Assembly (NCBI RefSeq): GCF_001270495.1
Contig: NZ_LGUR01000219.1
Coordinates: 124,001-188,000, forward strand
Reading direction: 5' to 3'
Length of the DNA stretch: 64,000 bases
Source of the DNA: Streptomyces viridochromogenes
Lineage (GTDB): Bacteria > Actinomycetota > Actinomycetes > Streptomycetales > Streptomycetaceae
In this document: positions 33,504-42,694 of the stretch, piece by piece
Layout of the letters: each line of letters starts with the position of its first letter
Numbering within the stretch: position 1 is the first letter of the stretch
Notes under the pieces: generated by a model
What the model was told of the DNA's origin: nothing
The model's database searches: none
Seen by the model: the letters and a program-made list of their open reading frames with translations, nothing else
Position numbers and translations under genes: made by a program

Positions 33504-36500
33504 ATGGCGCAGGCGCGGCCGTCGATGCAGGAGCTGATCCGGCAGCGCAGGCGGGCCGGGTTCGTGGGCCGGGGAGCCGAACGGGCCGCGTTCCGGGAGA
33601 ACTTCGAGGTGCCCCCGGAGGACGAGCGGCACCGGTTCCTGTTCCACGTGCACGGCAACGCCGGGGTCGGGAAGACCTTCCTGGTGCGGGAGCTGGAGCA
33701 GCTGGCCCGGGAGAAGGGGGCGCTGACCGCCTACGTCGACGAGACCGTCGGCAGCGTGCCCGAGGCGATGGCGGCGATCAGCCGTCAGTTCGCCGCGCAG
33801 GGACACAGGTTCAAGGAACTCGACCGGCTGCTCGCCGCCCATCGGGAACGACGGCATGAGGCGGAGGCCGCCGTCGCCGCGCTGGAGCCGGAGCCGCAGG
33901 CCCCGTCGGCCGGCAGTACGGCGGTGATGCGTGCCGGACTGGTGGGGCTGGGCATGGTGCCGGGGGTCGGCGCCTTCGCCGGGGCGCTGGACGCGGCCCA
34001 ACTCGCGCAGGGCGCCGAGCGGCTGCGGGCGGGGCTCAGCTCCCGCTTCCGCAACCAGGACGACGTACAGCTGGTGCTGTCACCGGAGCGCGTGCTCACC
34101 CCGGCGCTGCTCACCGAGCTGTCCGACGCGGCATCGGCGGCGCCCTGGGTCGTCCTGTTCTTCGACACGTACGAACGCACCGGCCCGTTCCTGGACGCCT
34201 GGCTGCACGAGGTGATGACCACGGACCGGCACGGCACGCTGCCGGCCACGGTCGTCGTGGTCACCGCCGGCCAGCACCCCTTCGACACCGCCCGCTGGGG
34301 CGGCTTCGTCGACTTCATGACCGATGCTCCGCTCGGCCCGTTCACGGAGGCGGAGGCGCGCGGGCTGCTCGCGGACCGGGGGGTGGTGGCCGAGCCGGTC
34401 GTGGAGGAGGTGCTCCGCCTCACCGGCGGACTGCCCGTGCTGGTCTCGACCCTGGCCGAGCAGCGGCCCACCGGCCCGGACGACGTGGGCGACCCCAGCG
34501 CCACGGCCGTCGAACGCTTCCTGAAGTGGGAGCAGGACCCGGTACGCAAGGCGGTGGCCCTCGCGTGCGCGCTGCCCCGCCGCCTTGACGTCGACGTCTT
34601 CCGGGCGGCCGTGGAATGCCCGGACGACGACGTGGACACCCTCTTCGGCTGGCTGCGGAGCCTCGCGTTCGTGGACGACCGCGGAGACCGGCTGCGGTAT
34701 CACGACCTGGTGCGTGAGCCGATGCTCCGGTTGCAGCGGCGGCGCTCTCCGCGAGGCTGGACCGAGCGCCACGAGCGGCTCGCGGATGTCTTCGGCCGCT
34801 GGCGCGAGGAAGCGGCGAACGGCCTGGGCGCCTATCTGGAATGGATGGACGAGCCGTGGCGGGAGCTGCGGCTGGAGGAGACGTACCACCTGCTGTGCGC
34901 CCGCCCGCGCGCGGCGCTCGGCGGGGCGCTGCGGGATCTGGTGTGGGTCTGCGGCGCCGACGAGGCGGCCGGCCGCCGCTGGGCGCGGATGCTGGCGGAG
35001 GCGGGCGACGCGACGGGCGACCGCGCCCTGCGCGACTGGGGCCGACTGCTGCGCGAGGCGCTCGCGGACGACGCGACGGCGATGACCAAGGTGGCGGACC
35101 TGGTGCTGTCCCGCCCCGGGCCCGACCCGGACGGGCGGGCGGTCGCGTACTCCTTCCGGGCCAGGGAGCTGCGCGACGAGGGAAAGTACGAGCTGTCCCT
35201 GGCTGATTCCGACCGGGCGATCGCGCTCGATCCGGAGCTGGCCCCGGCCTACGTCGGCCGCGGTCTCGCCCACCGGTCCCTCGGTGACTTCCCGGCGGCG
35301 CTGGCCGCCTTCGACCGTGCGGACGAGCTGACCGACGACGACGAGTGGATCATCGCCGAGCGGGCGCAGACCCTTCGGATGGCGGGCCGCTTCGAGGAAG
35401 CCGTCGCCGACTTCGACCGGGCCATCGCCCTCGACCCGACCGATCCCGCGTTTCTGACCGCCAGAGCGGTGTGCCGGCAGGAACTCGGGCAGTACGACGC
35501 GGCGCTCGCCGACCTCGACCAGGCGGTGCGCCTCGACGGGGACCGCCTGTGGCCGCTCGTGCGCCGGGCTCGGCTGCACCGCGTCATGCGGGAGTGGGAC
35601 AAGGCGTTCGCGGACCTCGACCGTGCGGCCCTTCTCGCGCCCGACAGTCCATGGGTGGCGTCGGAACGCGGTGACGCCCATCGTCTCGCGGGCCGGTACG
35701 ACGAGGCCGTCACCGAACTCGGCCGCGCCATCGCCCTCCAGCCCGACTACAGCTCGGCACTCGCGAGCCGGGGCTGGTGCCGGCATCAGCTGGGCCGGCC
35801 CGAGGAGGCCCTGGCCGATCTGGACCGTGCCATCGAGCTGACCCCGGACTACGCCTGGGCCCTGGTGATGCGGGCCCGGGTGCGCGACGGACTGGGGGAC
35901 CAGGAGGGCAGGTTCGAGGACCTTCGGCGCGCCGCCGAGGTGGACGCGACGGACGGTTGGGCCGCGGGGGAGCTGGGCGATGCCTACCGGCTCGCCGGCC
36001 GCTACGACGAGGCGCTCGCCGCCTTCCACCGGGCACTGGAACAGGATCCGGACTACGACCACGCGTGGGCCTCTCTCGGGGCGGCCCACAGGGCCATGAA
36101 GAACCACGAGGAGGCCCTGCGGAACCTGGACCGCGCGGTGGCGCTGTCCCCGGACCACGGGTGGGCCTACGGCCAGCGGGCGCGCGTCCTGCTGGCGATC
36201 GGGCGCGGCGAGCAGGCTCTCGCCGACCTCGACCGGTGTGTCGCTCTGGAGTCGGAGACGGACTGGGCCCGCAGCACGGCCATCGAGGTGCTGGTGCTGT
36301 GCGGCCGCTGGGAGGAGGCGTCGGCCCGACTGGCCGATGCGGAACGGTCCGGGGCACCCGACGCCGAACTGGACGATCTGCGTATCGATGTGCACTGTCA
36401 CGGCGGCCACTGGGCCGAGGCGCGACGGATCGCCGAACGGCTGCGCGAGGCGGAGCCGCTCTCCGGCACCTTCCAACTGGCCCTGACCGTGAGCCGATCC

Positions 36501-36812
36501 GAGGGACTGCGGGCCGCGCAACCCCTCTGGCGGGAGCTGGCCAGGCTGGTGCGCGAGGACGATGAGCTGGGGGAGCCGGAACGCGCTCAGGCGCGGTGCT
36601 TCGTCGCCTGCGCCCTCGCCGAGTGGGCCGAAGCCGATCAAGGGCTGGCCGGCTTCCTGGCCATGGAGCCCGGCTGGGGCGAGCTGGCGCATGTCGCCGC
36701 CTACCTCACCGCCATCCTGGAGAGCCCCGACGCGGACCGGACCCGCCTCGCCCCTCGCCTGACGGCGGTCACCGAGGCCCGCGAGGCGGTACGGGCGCGT
36801 TACGCGGAGTGA
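33504..36812 (+). CDS. P-loop NTPase with C-terminal TPR array
   Basis: The protein has 1102 residues. The N-terminal ATPase resembles STAND/AAA domains: FVGRGAERAAF at about 20, Walker A GNAGVGKT at 51-58, and WVVLFFDTYERTGPFLD (Walker B-like) near 215. A winged-helix region with RKAVALACALPRRLDVDVF follows at about 350-440. From about residue 540 the rest is a TPR array of about 34-residue units (ALADLDRAIELTPDYAWAL and similar). STAND proteins act as signal-dependent switches, with the repeats as sensor. It is the first gene of a co-directional set reaching 43603 with phosphosignalling genes and may be the receptor of that system. Confidence 0.85.
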   Translation: MAQARPSMQELIRQRRRAGFVGRGAERAAFRENFEVPPEDERHRFLFHVHGNAGVGKTFLVRELEQLAREKGALTAYVDETVGSVPEAMAAISRQFAAQGHRFKELDRLLAAHRERRHEAEAAVAALEPEPQAPSAGSTAVMRAGLVGLGMVPGVGAFAGALDAAQLAQGAERLRAGLSSRFRNQDDVQLVLSPERVLTPALLTELSDAASAAPWVVLFFDTYERTGPFLDAWLHEVMTTDRHGTLPATVVVVTAGQHPFDTARWGGFVDFMTDAPLGPFTEAEARGLLADRGVVAEPVVEEVLRLTGGLPVLVSTLAEQRPTGPDDVGDPSATAVERFLKWEQDPVRKAVALACALPRRLDVDVFRAAVECPDDDVDTLFGWLRSLAFVDDRGDRLRYHDLVREPMLRLQRRRSPRGWTERHERLADVFGRWREEAANGLGAYLEWMDEPWRELRLEETYHLLCARPRAALGGALRDLVWVCGADEAAGRRWARMLAEAGDATGDRALRDWGRLLREALADDATAMTKVADLVLSRPGPDPDGRAVAYSFRARELRDEGKYELSLADSDRAIALDPELAPAYVGRGLAHRSLGDFPAALAAFDRADELTDDDEWIIAERAQTLRMAGRFEEAVADFDRAIALDPTDPAFLTARAVCRQELGQYDAALADLDQAVRLDGDRLWPLVRRARLHRVMREWDKAFADLDRAALLAPDSPWVASERGDAHRLAGRYDEAVTELGRAIALQPDYSSALASRGWCRHQLGRPEEALADLDRAIELTPDYAWALVMRARVRDGLGDQEGRFEDLRRAAEVDATDGWAAGELGDAYRLAGRYDEALAAFHRALEQDPDYDHAWASLGAAHRAMKNHEEALRNLDRAVALSPDHGWAYGQRARVLLAIGRGEQALADLDRCVALESETDWARSTAIEVLVLCGRWEEASARLADAERSGAPDAELDDLRIDVHCHGGHWAEARRIAERLREAEPLSGTFQLALTVSRSEGLRAAQPLWRELARLVREDDELGEPERAQARCFVACALAEWAEADQGLAGFLAMEPGWGELAHVAAYLTAILESPDADRTRLAPRLTAVTEAREAVRARYAE

Positions 36813-36962
36813 CCGGCGCGGCCTCGACGCAATCGGGACAACTGGCCATCCCTGGTCACTTCGGTCACACCTCGCATACCGATCCGCCCCCTGAACCGAC
36901 CGTCTCCGGTCGATTACAGTGACGAACTGTCGTGCGACGGACGCTGTCACGGGGAGGTCTTG

Positions 36963-38078
36963 GTGGTTGCGACACTCGGCGCCGTCTGGGGCCGTACCGA
37001 ACAGCAGGACTTCCGCAGCCGGGTGCGCGGCACCCTGCTCGGCGCGGCCGTCGGGGACGCCCTCGGCGCGCCGGTCGACGGGCTCGCGCTGGAGGAGATC
37101 CAGGAGCAGTACGGCGCGGAGGGCCTCGTCGACCTGGGGTTCGGCCACGGGCGGCGCGGCGCCGTGAGTCATCTCACGCAGCTGACCCTCTTCTCCGTGG
37201 ACGGGTTGATAAGAGCCCAGGTCAGACGGGACACCGGCGCCTGGCACCCGCCCACCGACCTGCACCGGGCGTATCTGCGCTGGGCCACCACGCAGCGGGA
37301 CTGGGGACCCGACGAGCGCCGCAAGGACGACGGATGGCTGGCGCGCGAGGAGTGGCTGTACGCCCGCCGCGACCCGACCCGCGCCCTCCTGATCGGCCTC
37401 GGCGACGACACCATGGGCACGCTGGAGTCGCCCAAGAACGCGGCCGAGCTCGGGCCCGAGGCCGTCGCCCGTTCCGCGCCCTTCGGGCTGCTCGTCGGCT
37501 GGGAGCCACAGCTCGTCGTACAGCTCGCCGTGGAGTGCGCGACGCAGACCCACGGCCACCCGATCGCCTACCTGTCGGCGGGCGCGTACGCCGTCATCGT
37601 GCACGGGCTGGCCTGCGGGGAGAGCCTCGACGGGGCCGTCCAGCGGGCGCTCGCCCTGCTCGCCCTGCGGCCCGGGCACGAGCCCGTCTCGGACGCCTTG
37701 CAGCACGCCCTGGGCGCCGTACGGCAGGGCATGCCCACCCCCGCGCGGGTCGAGGAACTCGCGGCCGACGGCTCCGCGGACGGGCTGCTCGCGGCCGCCG
37801 TGTACTGCGCCCTGGTCGGCGAGGACGTCCGCCACGGACTGTGCCTCGCCGTGAACCAGGACGGCCCCTCCGCCGCCGCTGCCGCCCTCACCGGCGGCCT
37901 GCTCGGCGCCCTGCACGGCGAGACGGCCCTGCCCCCGGACTGGCTGGCCGAGCTGGAGGGCCGCCCCACGATCCTGGAACTCGCCGACGACTTCGCCATG
38001 GAGATGACCCAGGGACCGGCCCTGCACAGCCCGGCGGGCGCCTCACCGGCATGGCTGGCGCGCTATCCGCGGGGATGA
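36963..38078 (+). CDS. ADP-ribosylglycohydrolase-fold protein with altered active site
   Basis: The protein has about 371 residues, with the GTG at 36963 five bases after GGGGAGG (a TTG at 36960 is also possible). The DraG-like fold is evident from RVRGTLLGAAVGDALGAPVDGL at the start and a helical C-terminal GLLGALHGE. In active enzymes the first metal site reads [ST]DDTQ[LM]T; here it is SHLTQLT (residues 69-75), so both aspartates are gone. The C-terminal GDxDT site reads NQDGPS (298-303), with one Asp left. The protein may bind rather than hydrolyse ADP-ribose, or use a different chemistry. It lies between the STAND/TPR gene and the FHA/PP2C/kinase genes. Confidence 0.85.
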   Translation: MVATLGAVWGRTEQQDFRSRVRGTLLGAAVGDALGAPVDGLALEEIQEQYGAEGLVDLGFGHGRRGAVSHLTQLTLFSVDGLIRAQVRRDTGAWHPPTDLHRAYLRWATTQRDWGPDERRKDDGWLAREEWLYARRDPTRALLIGLGDDTMGTLESPKNAAELGPEAVARSAPFGLLVGWEPQLVVQLAVECATQTHGHPIAYLSAGAYAVIVHGLACGESLDGAVQRALALLALRPGHEPVSDALQHALGAVRQGMPTPARVEELAADGSADGLLAAAVYCALVGEDVRHGLCLAVNQDGPSAAAAALTGGLLGALHGETALPPDWLAELEGRPTILELADDFAMEMTQGPALHSPAGASPAWLARYPRG

Positions 38079-38092
38079 TCCCCACCGTCCCG

Positions 38093-38383
38093 GCCCCCGT
38101 CCCCTGGAGGACCTGGCGGCAGCGGGACCGGCTCGGACCCGAGTCCCCCGCCCCGCCCGTCGGCGCGGCGCCGCCCTCGCCCGCGTCCCGGACCGGCGTA
38201 CGACCGCGGGACCGTCCCCGGATCACGTCGGCACGGAGCCCCCGTCCCGTGGAGGACCTGGCGGCTGCGGGACCGGCTCGGACCCGGGTCCCCCGCCCCG
38301 CCCGTCGGCGCGGCGCCGCCCTCGCCCGCGTCCCGGACCGGCGTACCGACCGCGGGACCGTCCCCGGACCACTCGGCACGGAG
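38093..38383. repeat. 145-bp tandem direct duplication
   Basis: Two consecutive units, 38093-38237 and 38238-38383, share long identical stretches such as GGAGGACCTGGCGGC, GCGGGACCGGCTCGGACCC and CCCCCGCCCCGCCCGTCGGC. There are only scattered mismatches, and the offset is constant at 145. Because 145 is not a multiple of three, the units are not conserved as protein. They fill the 440-bp gap between the ADP-ribosylglycohydrolase-like and FHA genes, with no supported gene. A recent duplication is likely; the function is unknown. Confidence 0.85.
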
Positions 38384-38439
38384 CAGGCGGCCCTGCCCGG
38401 GGTCGGTGTCGTCGACGAGGCCGGTGAGGCGGCGCGGGG

Positions 38440-38454
38440 CTGACGGCAAGTCAG
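38440..38454. promoter_or_regulatory. Possible operator copy upstream of FHA gene
   Basis: CTGACGGCAAGTCAG has one mismatch to the catabolic-gene palindrome and lies 66 bases before the FHA-protein start. The downstream genes are not catabolic, so this may be coincidence or a separate control point. Confidence 0.35.
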
Positions 38455-38519
38455 CGCGGGACCGGTCCCGAAGGCCGGCGTCTAGCGTCTCCCTCCACCG
38501 GATGCGAGGAGGACGGGGA

Positions 38520-39308
38520 ATGGCGAGTTCGGTGCGCAAGGTCAGTCTGCTTCCGCGGGACATCGGCAGCCTCAGCCGGACCGTGCCGCCGGGCCTGCCG
38601 GGCACGCTCCATGTGCTCGGTGCGAACGGCGGCATGAGCGTGGCACCGGACGCGGACTTCACGCTGCTGTTCGGGCGCAACGAACCCGACGTACACGTCA
38701 GTGTCGGCGCGGGCGACACGCGCGTCAGCCGACGGCAGGGCCTGATCGTCCGGGAGTCCTCCCGCTGGGTGCTCTACAACACCGGCGGGCCGCCCATCCG
38801 CTTCCCGGGGTCGCGACTGGTGCTCGGCGGGGACCATGCCCGTCTGAACGCCGGGTTCACGCCGCTGTTCGTCGTCTCCTCCCGGCAGGAACACCTCCTG
38901 GAGGTCAGGATCACCGCCTCGACGCAGGGCCGCCCGGCGAACGCGCCGGGCGCGTACGAGGAGGAGACGCGCAACGAGGCAAGGGAGCTGACGCCGGAGG
39001 AGAGGCTGGTGCTCGTCTGCCTCGCGCAACGCTATCTGCGGCTCGAACCCGGCCCCCAGCCACTGGCCTGGGCCCAGGTCGCCTTCGAACTGGCCGAGTT
39101 GCAGCCGCAGCGGCAGTGGAGCCCGAAGGCCGCCGCCCACGTCGTGGCCAAGGTACGCAAGCGCCTCAGCAAGGAGTACGGCGTCGCCGGGCTGCTGGAG
39201 GAAGAGGTCCCGCAGCCGGTCGGGAACGCCCTGAACCACAACCTCATCACCGACCTGCTGATCACCACGACGATCGTCAGGTCGGACCTGCGCCTGCTCG
39301 GCGAGTGA
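38520..39308 (+). CDS. FHA-domain protein with C-terminal helical/wHTH-like domain
   Basis: The protein has 262 residues, start ATG at 38520 with GAGGAGG upstream. The N-terminal half looks like a divergent forkhead-associated domain: FTLLFGRNEPDVHVSVGAGDTRVSRRQGLIV, where GRN and the later SRRQ correspond to the phosphothreonine-binding loops, and WVLYNTGGPPIRF corresponds to the NG-type turn. The C-terminal half (LTPEERLVLVCLAQRYLRLE, SPKAAAHVVAKVRKRLSKEYG) looks like a helix-turn-helix. The protein may read Thr phosphorylation made by the kinase two genes downstream and pass it to DNA or a partner. The two reading frames after it follow closely. Confidence 0.78.
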   Translation: MASSVRKVSLLPRDIGSLSRTVPPGLPGTLHVLGANGGMSVAPDADFTLLFGRNEPDVHVSVGAGDTRVSRRQGLIVRESSRWVLYNTGGPPIRFPGSRLVLGGDHARLNAGFTPLFVVSSRQEHLLEVRITASTQGRPANAPGAYEEETRNEARELTPEERLVLVCLAQRYLRLEPGPQPLAWAQVAFELAELQPQRQWSPKAAAHVVAKVRKRLSKEYGVAGLLEEEVPQPVGNALNHNLITDLLITTTIVRSDLRLLGE

Positions 39309-39331
39309 CGTTCCCCGGGAGGGATCCCGAA

Positions 39332-40375
39332 GTGATCATTCCGCCCCAGCCCGCCCACGCCCCGAATTCCCCGCCCTCCCGACCCGCCCATCTGACCTGG
39401 TCGGCCACCCACGACCGCCTCCAGGCCCTCACCGTCTGGACGGAACGCCGGCCCGGTCACGGCGAGGACGCCGAACCCCTCGCGGCCTACCACCGCCCCA
39501 CCGGAAACGGGCTGCTGGCCGTGTTCGACGGCGCGGGCGGCTCCGGAGCGGCCCCCGCCTGGCGCACGCCCGACGGGGCGACGCACACCGGTGCCTGGGT
39601 GGGCGCCCGGGTCGCCCGGCTGGCCGCGGAATGCTGGTTCCAGGGTGTCGTCGACGCCGAGGAGCCGGACACTCCGGAGCGGTTGACGTGCTGCCTGCGT
39701 GCCGTCCTGGCCGCGGCGCCCCGGACGGCGCGGAGCAAGGTCACCGGGTCCATGCGCCGGCTGCTGCCCACCACCATGGCCGCGGTCCGCTACCGGCTCG
39801 GCGACCACGGCGTCCGCTGGCAGGCCGTCTGGGCCGGCGACTCCCGGTCGTACGCCCTGCTGCCGGGGAGCGGCCTGCACGCCCTCACCCGGGACCACAC
39901 CCACGAGGACGACACACTCGCCCAGCTGCGGCAGGACCCGCCGATGACAAACGTGATCTGCGCCGACCGCCCCTTCGAACTCTCCGCCCACCAAGGAGAG
40001 TTCCGCCGGCCCTGCGTACTGCTGTCGGCGACCGACGGCTTCTTCGGCTATGCGCACACGCCCGCACAGTTCGAGTGCCTGCTCCTCGAAACGCTCGGGC
40101 AGGCGCGGACCGCGGGCGAATGGGCCGGACTGCTGCGCCGGGCGATCCAGCCGATCACCGGTGACGACGCGTCACTGTCCCTCGTGGCCCTGGGCTTCGA
40201 CGACTTCGCGCAGCTGCGCGGGGCCTTCGCCGAGCGGTACGACAGCGTCGTACGGAGCGGGTACCGGGACGTTCCGACGGCCGACGGCCCCGACGTGTTG
40301 CGCGACTGGCAGGACCGTACCTGGGAGTCCTACCGACCCACATACGAGCAGCTCATGCCGGGGGTGCGGGAGTGA
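39332..40375 (+). CDS. PP2C-family serine/threonine phosphatase
   Basis: The protein has 347 residues from the GTG at 39332, with GGGAGGG about eight bases upstream. The metal-binding PP2C motifs are all present: LLAVFDGAGG with Asp66-Gly67, AVWAGDSRSYAL, LLSATDGFFGY with Asp235-Gly236 and GDDASLSLVAL with Asp278-Asp279. It should be an active Mn/Mg-dependent phosphatase. The C-terminal tail of about 60 residues is rich in Arg, Trp and Tyr. It overlaps the kinase gene by four bases (GTGA), a strong sign of an opposing kinase/phosphatase pair acting on the same target. Confidence 0.9.
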   Translation: MIIPPQPAHAPNSPPSRPAHLTWSATHDRLQALTVWTERRPGHGEDAEPLAAYHRPTGNGLLAVFDGAGGSGAAPAWRTPDGATHTGAWVGARVARLAAECWFQGVVDAEEPDTPERLTCCLRAVLAAAPRTARSKVTGSMRRLLPTTMAAVRYRLGDHGVRWQAVWAGDSRSYALLPGSGLHALTRDHTHEDDTLAQLRQDPPMTNVICADRPFELSAHQGEFRRPCVLLSATDGFFGYAHTPAQFECLLLETLGQARTAGEWAGLLRRAIQPITGDDASLSLVALGFDDFAQLRGAFAERYDSVVRSGYRDVPTADGPDVLRDWQDRTWESYRPTYEQLMPGVRE

Positions 40376-41472
40376 AGCGGGGCGATGTGATCGGCGGGTA
40401 CCGGGTCGTCACCGACCCGACCAACGCGGGCGGCGGCAAATGCGTGTGGTCCTTCGCCGAGAAGGACGGCCGGGAGTACTTCCTCAAACGCTTCCTCGAA
40501 CCCAAGCGGCCCCGCGAGGGCTCCGGCGGCAGCGCCGCGAGCCGGCGTATCCGGCTGGAGACCTGCCGTGAGTTCGAGGAGCGGCACCGGAGCATCATGA
40601 AGCGGCTGCGCCCCGACGCCAGCGGCGCGGGCAACCTGGTCCTGGCCACGGACTTCTTCCACGCGGGCAGCACCTACTACAAGGTGACCGAACGCATCGA
40701 CACCGCAAGCCTGGACAAGCCGCAGTCACTCGGCCCGAAGCAGAAGGCGGTGCTGCTGCGGACGCTGGCGACCAGCCTGCGGCTGCTGCACGACATCGAG
40801 GTGGTGCACGGCGATCTGAAACCGGCCAACGTCCTTGTCCAGAAGCGCGAAGGGGCCGCGTTCCACACGGCGAAACTCATCGACTTCGACGACTCGTATC
40901 TCTCCGGCCGCCCGCCGGACCGGGCGGACATCGCGGGCGACTCGCTGTACGGCGCGCCGGAGTGGCGGCGTTATGTGCAGGGTCACGAGTCCGTCGGGGG
41001 CGAGGACCTGACGACGGCCGTGGACGTGTTCGCGCTGGGCCTGATGACCCACGTCTATCTCACCGGTTCCCTGCCCGCGTACGACGGCCGTTTCGGGTCG
41101 CCGGCGGACGCGGTGAACGCGGCCGAGCCACTGGTCGCCGACGAGCGGCTCGGCACGTCGACGCAGGCGCTGATCGCGGCCATGACGGCGGCCGATCCCC
41201 AGCACCGCCCCACCGTCGCCGACTTCCTGGCGGCGCTCAAGGACCCGGAGGTCTGCACCCTCCACGGCACTCCGCAGCCCCGCCCGGCCGTCCCCGGGAC
41301 CGGGGTGGGTGACGGACCGCGCGGGAGCCGGGTCCAGTTCAACCCGCCCGACCGCTCCGGACACCGGCCGCCCCCGGCCGCTGCCACCGACGACGGGCCG
41401 GCCAGGTCCAGGGTCCGTATCAATCTCGGTCACCGCCGAGACGGCCTGCCCGGCAACCCTTCCACCTCCTGA
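40372..41472 (+). CDS. Protein kinase of the TerY-P type
   Basis: The protein has 366 residues. It has a eukaryotic-like kinase fold with a reduced glycine loop (NAGGGKCVWSFAEKDG), the ATP lysine in EYFLKRF, the catalytic loop HGDLKPANV at 146-154 with Asp148, the metal motif DFD (171-173) instead of DFG, and APEWRRY in place of APE-x-x. The C-terminal 90 residues are Pro/Arg-rich and probably disordered. There is no transmembrane helix, so it is cytoplasmic. It is the kinase member of a phosphatase/kinase/VWA triad with overlapping or closely spaced genes. Confidence 0.85.
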   Translation: MKRGDVIGGYRVVTDPTNAGGGKCVWSFAEKDGREYFLKRFLEPKRPREGSGGSAASRRIRLETCREFEERHRSIMKRLRPDASGAGNLVLATDFFHAGSTYYKVTERIDTASLDKPQSLGPKQKAVLLRTLATSLRLLHDIEVVHGDLKPANVLVQKREGAAFHTAKLIDFDDSYLSGRPPDRADIAGDSLYGAPEWRRYVQGHESVGGEDLTTAVDVFALGLMTHVYLTGSLPAYDGRFGSPADAVNAAEPLVADERLGTSTQALIAAMTAADPQHRPTVADFLAALKDPEVCTLHGTPQPRPAVPGTGVGDGPRGSRVQFNPPDRSGHRPPPAAATDDGPARSRVRINLGHRRDGLPGNPSTS

Positions 41473-41486
41473 CCGAGAGGACGCCC

Positions 41487-42197
41487 ATGAGCGCGGAGAT
41501 CGAGAAGTACCAGGGGAACCTTCAGTACGCCGTCGACATCGTGATGTGCATCGACGCCACGGGCAGCATGCATCCGGTGCTGGACGTCGTGAAGAAGAGC
41601 TCGCTCCAGTTCCATCTGCGGCTGGCCGAGGTGATGGCGAGGAAGAGCAAGGAGATTAGCCAGCTGCGTCTGAAGGTCATCGCCTTCCGGGACTTCGGCG
41701 ACGACCCCTCGGACGCGATCGAGCAGACGGACTTCCTGCGGCTGCCCCAGCAGGTGGCGGAGTTCGAGAAGTTCGTACGCGGCCTCAGGGCGACCGGCGG
41801 CGGTGACATCCCCGAGTCCGGCCTGGAGGCGCTGGCCCTGGCGATCAACTCCCCCTGGGAGACCGGTCTCGACCGGCGGCGCCACGTCATCGTCATGTTC
41901 ACCGACGCGCCCGCGCATCCGCTCGGCACGGTGGGTGCCACCGCGCAGACGTATCCGCGCGACATTCCGCGCAGCATGGACGGCCTCTTCGAGCAGTGGG
42001 GATACGCCCGCAGCCAGACGGCGGTGATGGAGCAGTCGGCGAAGCGGCTCGTCCTCTTCGCGCCGGAGGAGGAGCCCTGGAAGGAGGGCATCGGGGAGGA
42101 GTGGGACCTCACGCTGCACTTCCCCTCCAGGGCCGGCGAAGGTCTGGAGGAGTTCGAGATGGACGAGATCATCGAGACGATCGCGAACAGCCTGTGA
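41487..42197 (+). CDS. VWA-domain protein (TerY-like)
   Basis: The protein has 236 residues, start ATG at 41487 with a GAGAGG site. A von Willebrand A domain covers almost the whole protein. The metal-ion-dependent adhesion site is intact: DATGS at 23-27, then the threonine loop TGGGDIPESGLEAL near 110 and VMFTDAPAHP near 135. The order VWA after kinase after PP2C matches the TerY-P triad described in tellurite-resistance and stress-response islands, where the VWA protein is thought to scaffold the phospho-regulation of partners. Which partner is bound is not known. Confidence 0.88.
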   Translation: MSAEIEKYQGNLQYAVDIVMCIDATGSMHPVLDVVKKSSLQFHLRLAEVMARKSKEISQLRLKVIAFRDFGDDPSDAIEQTDFLRLPQQVAEFEKFVRGLRATGGGDIPESGLEALALAINSPWETGLDRRRHVIVMFTDAPAHPLGTVGATAQTYPRDIPRSMDGLFEQWGYARSQTAVMEQSAKRLVLFAPEEEPWKEGIGEEWDLTLHFPSRAGEGLEEFEMDEIIETIANSL

Positions 42198-42682
42198 TGT
42201 TCCGGCTGTACGGCGCGGGCGTCCGGCTCGACCTCGACGAGCGGTGGCTGGTCTTCTCCTGGGGCCGCCGCGAGGACCGTGCGGTCAACGGCGGCGGTCA
42301 ACTGGCCGTGCCGCCCGAGTGCTGTGTGTCGATCGCCGGTCGCCCGGCCGGACTTGACGGCACCGGACTTGACGGCACCGGGCCCGACGGCAGCCTGTGC
42401 CTGGCGTTCCGGTTCAGGCTGCCCGCCGGGGCGAGCGGCGGCGGCGATGTGGTCGGGGCGGAGATCGTCGTGGGCGCGAACCGCGCGGAGCAGGCCTGGC
42501 AGTTCGCGCGCTGGTTCGCCCGCGAGTACGGCGTGGAGGACCTCTCCGCCTCCTGGTGGGACGCCGGCCCGTCCGACGCGGAGCGGGACGGCAGCCGGGA
42601 CTGGCTCAGCGCGCCCGTCTCACCGACGACACGCCTGCTGTTCCGCTCGGTCCTGACCCGCCTGACCGTCGCGGACTCGTGA
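42197..42682 (+). CDS. Small protein of unknown function in the TerY-P cluster
   Basis: The protein has 161 residues and its ATG overlaps the VWA stop (TGATG), so it is translationally coupled. It starts MFRLYGAGVRLDLDERWLVFSWGRRED, a beta-rich segment. A Gly-rich insert (LDGTGLDGTGPDG, from a short direct repeat at 42352-42381) follows, then NRAEQAWQFARWFAREYGVEDLS, a helix typical of PH-like or short-domain ends. No cysteines or membrane segments suggest secretion. I do not recognise the family. Its coupling implies a role with the VWA protein. Confidence 0.72.
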   Translation: MFRLYGAGVRLDLDERWLVFSWGRREDRAVNGGGQLAVPPECCVSIAGRPAGLDGTGLDGTGPDGSLCLAFRFRLPAGASGGGDVVGAEIVVGANRAEQAWQFARWFAREYGVEDLSASWWDAGPSDAERDGSRDWLSAPVSPTTRLLFRSVLTRLTVADS

Positions 42683-42694
42683 TCCCAGGGGGCG

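Noticed and set aside
34080..38027. 1315-codon minus-strand frame over the STAND/TPR and ADP-ribosylglycohydrolase-like genes
   Set aside because: The plus-strand genes have Walker A, TPR and DraG-type motifs. The antisense product has repetitive Gly/Arg/Val/Pro text from the TPR codons.
36932..38443. Plus-strand frame running past the ADP-ribosylglycohydrolase-like gene through the 145-bp repeat
   Set aside because: It is out of frame with the glycohydrolase and is Arg/Pro-rich throughout. The repeat shifts frame between units.
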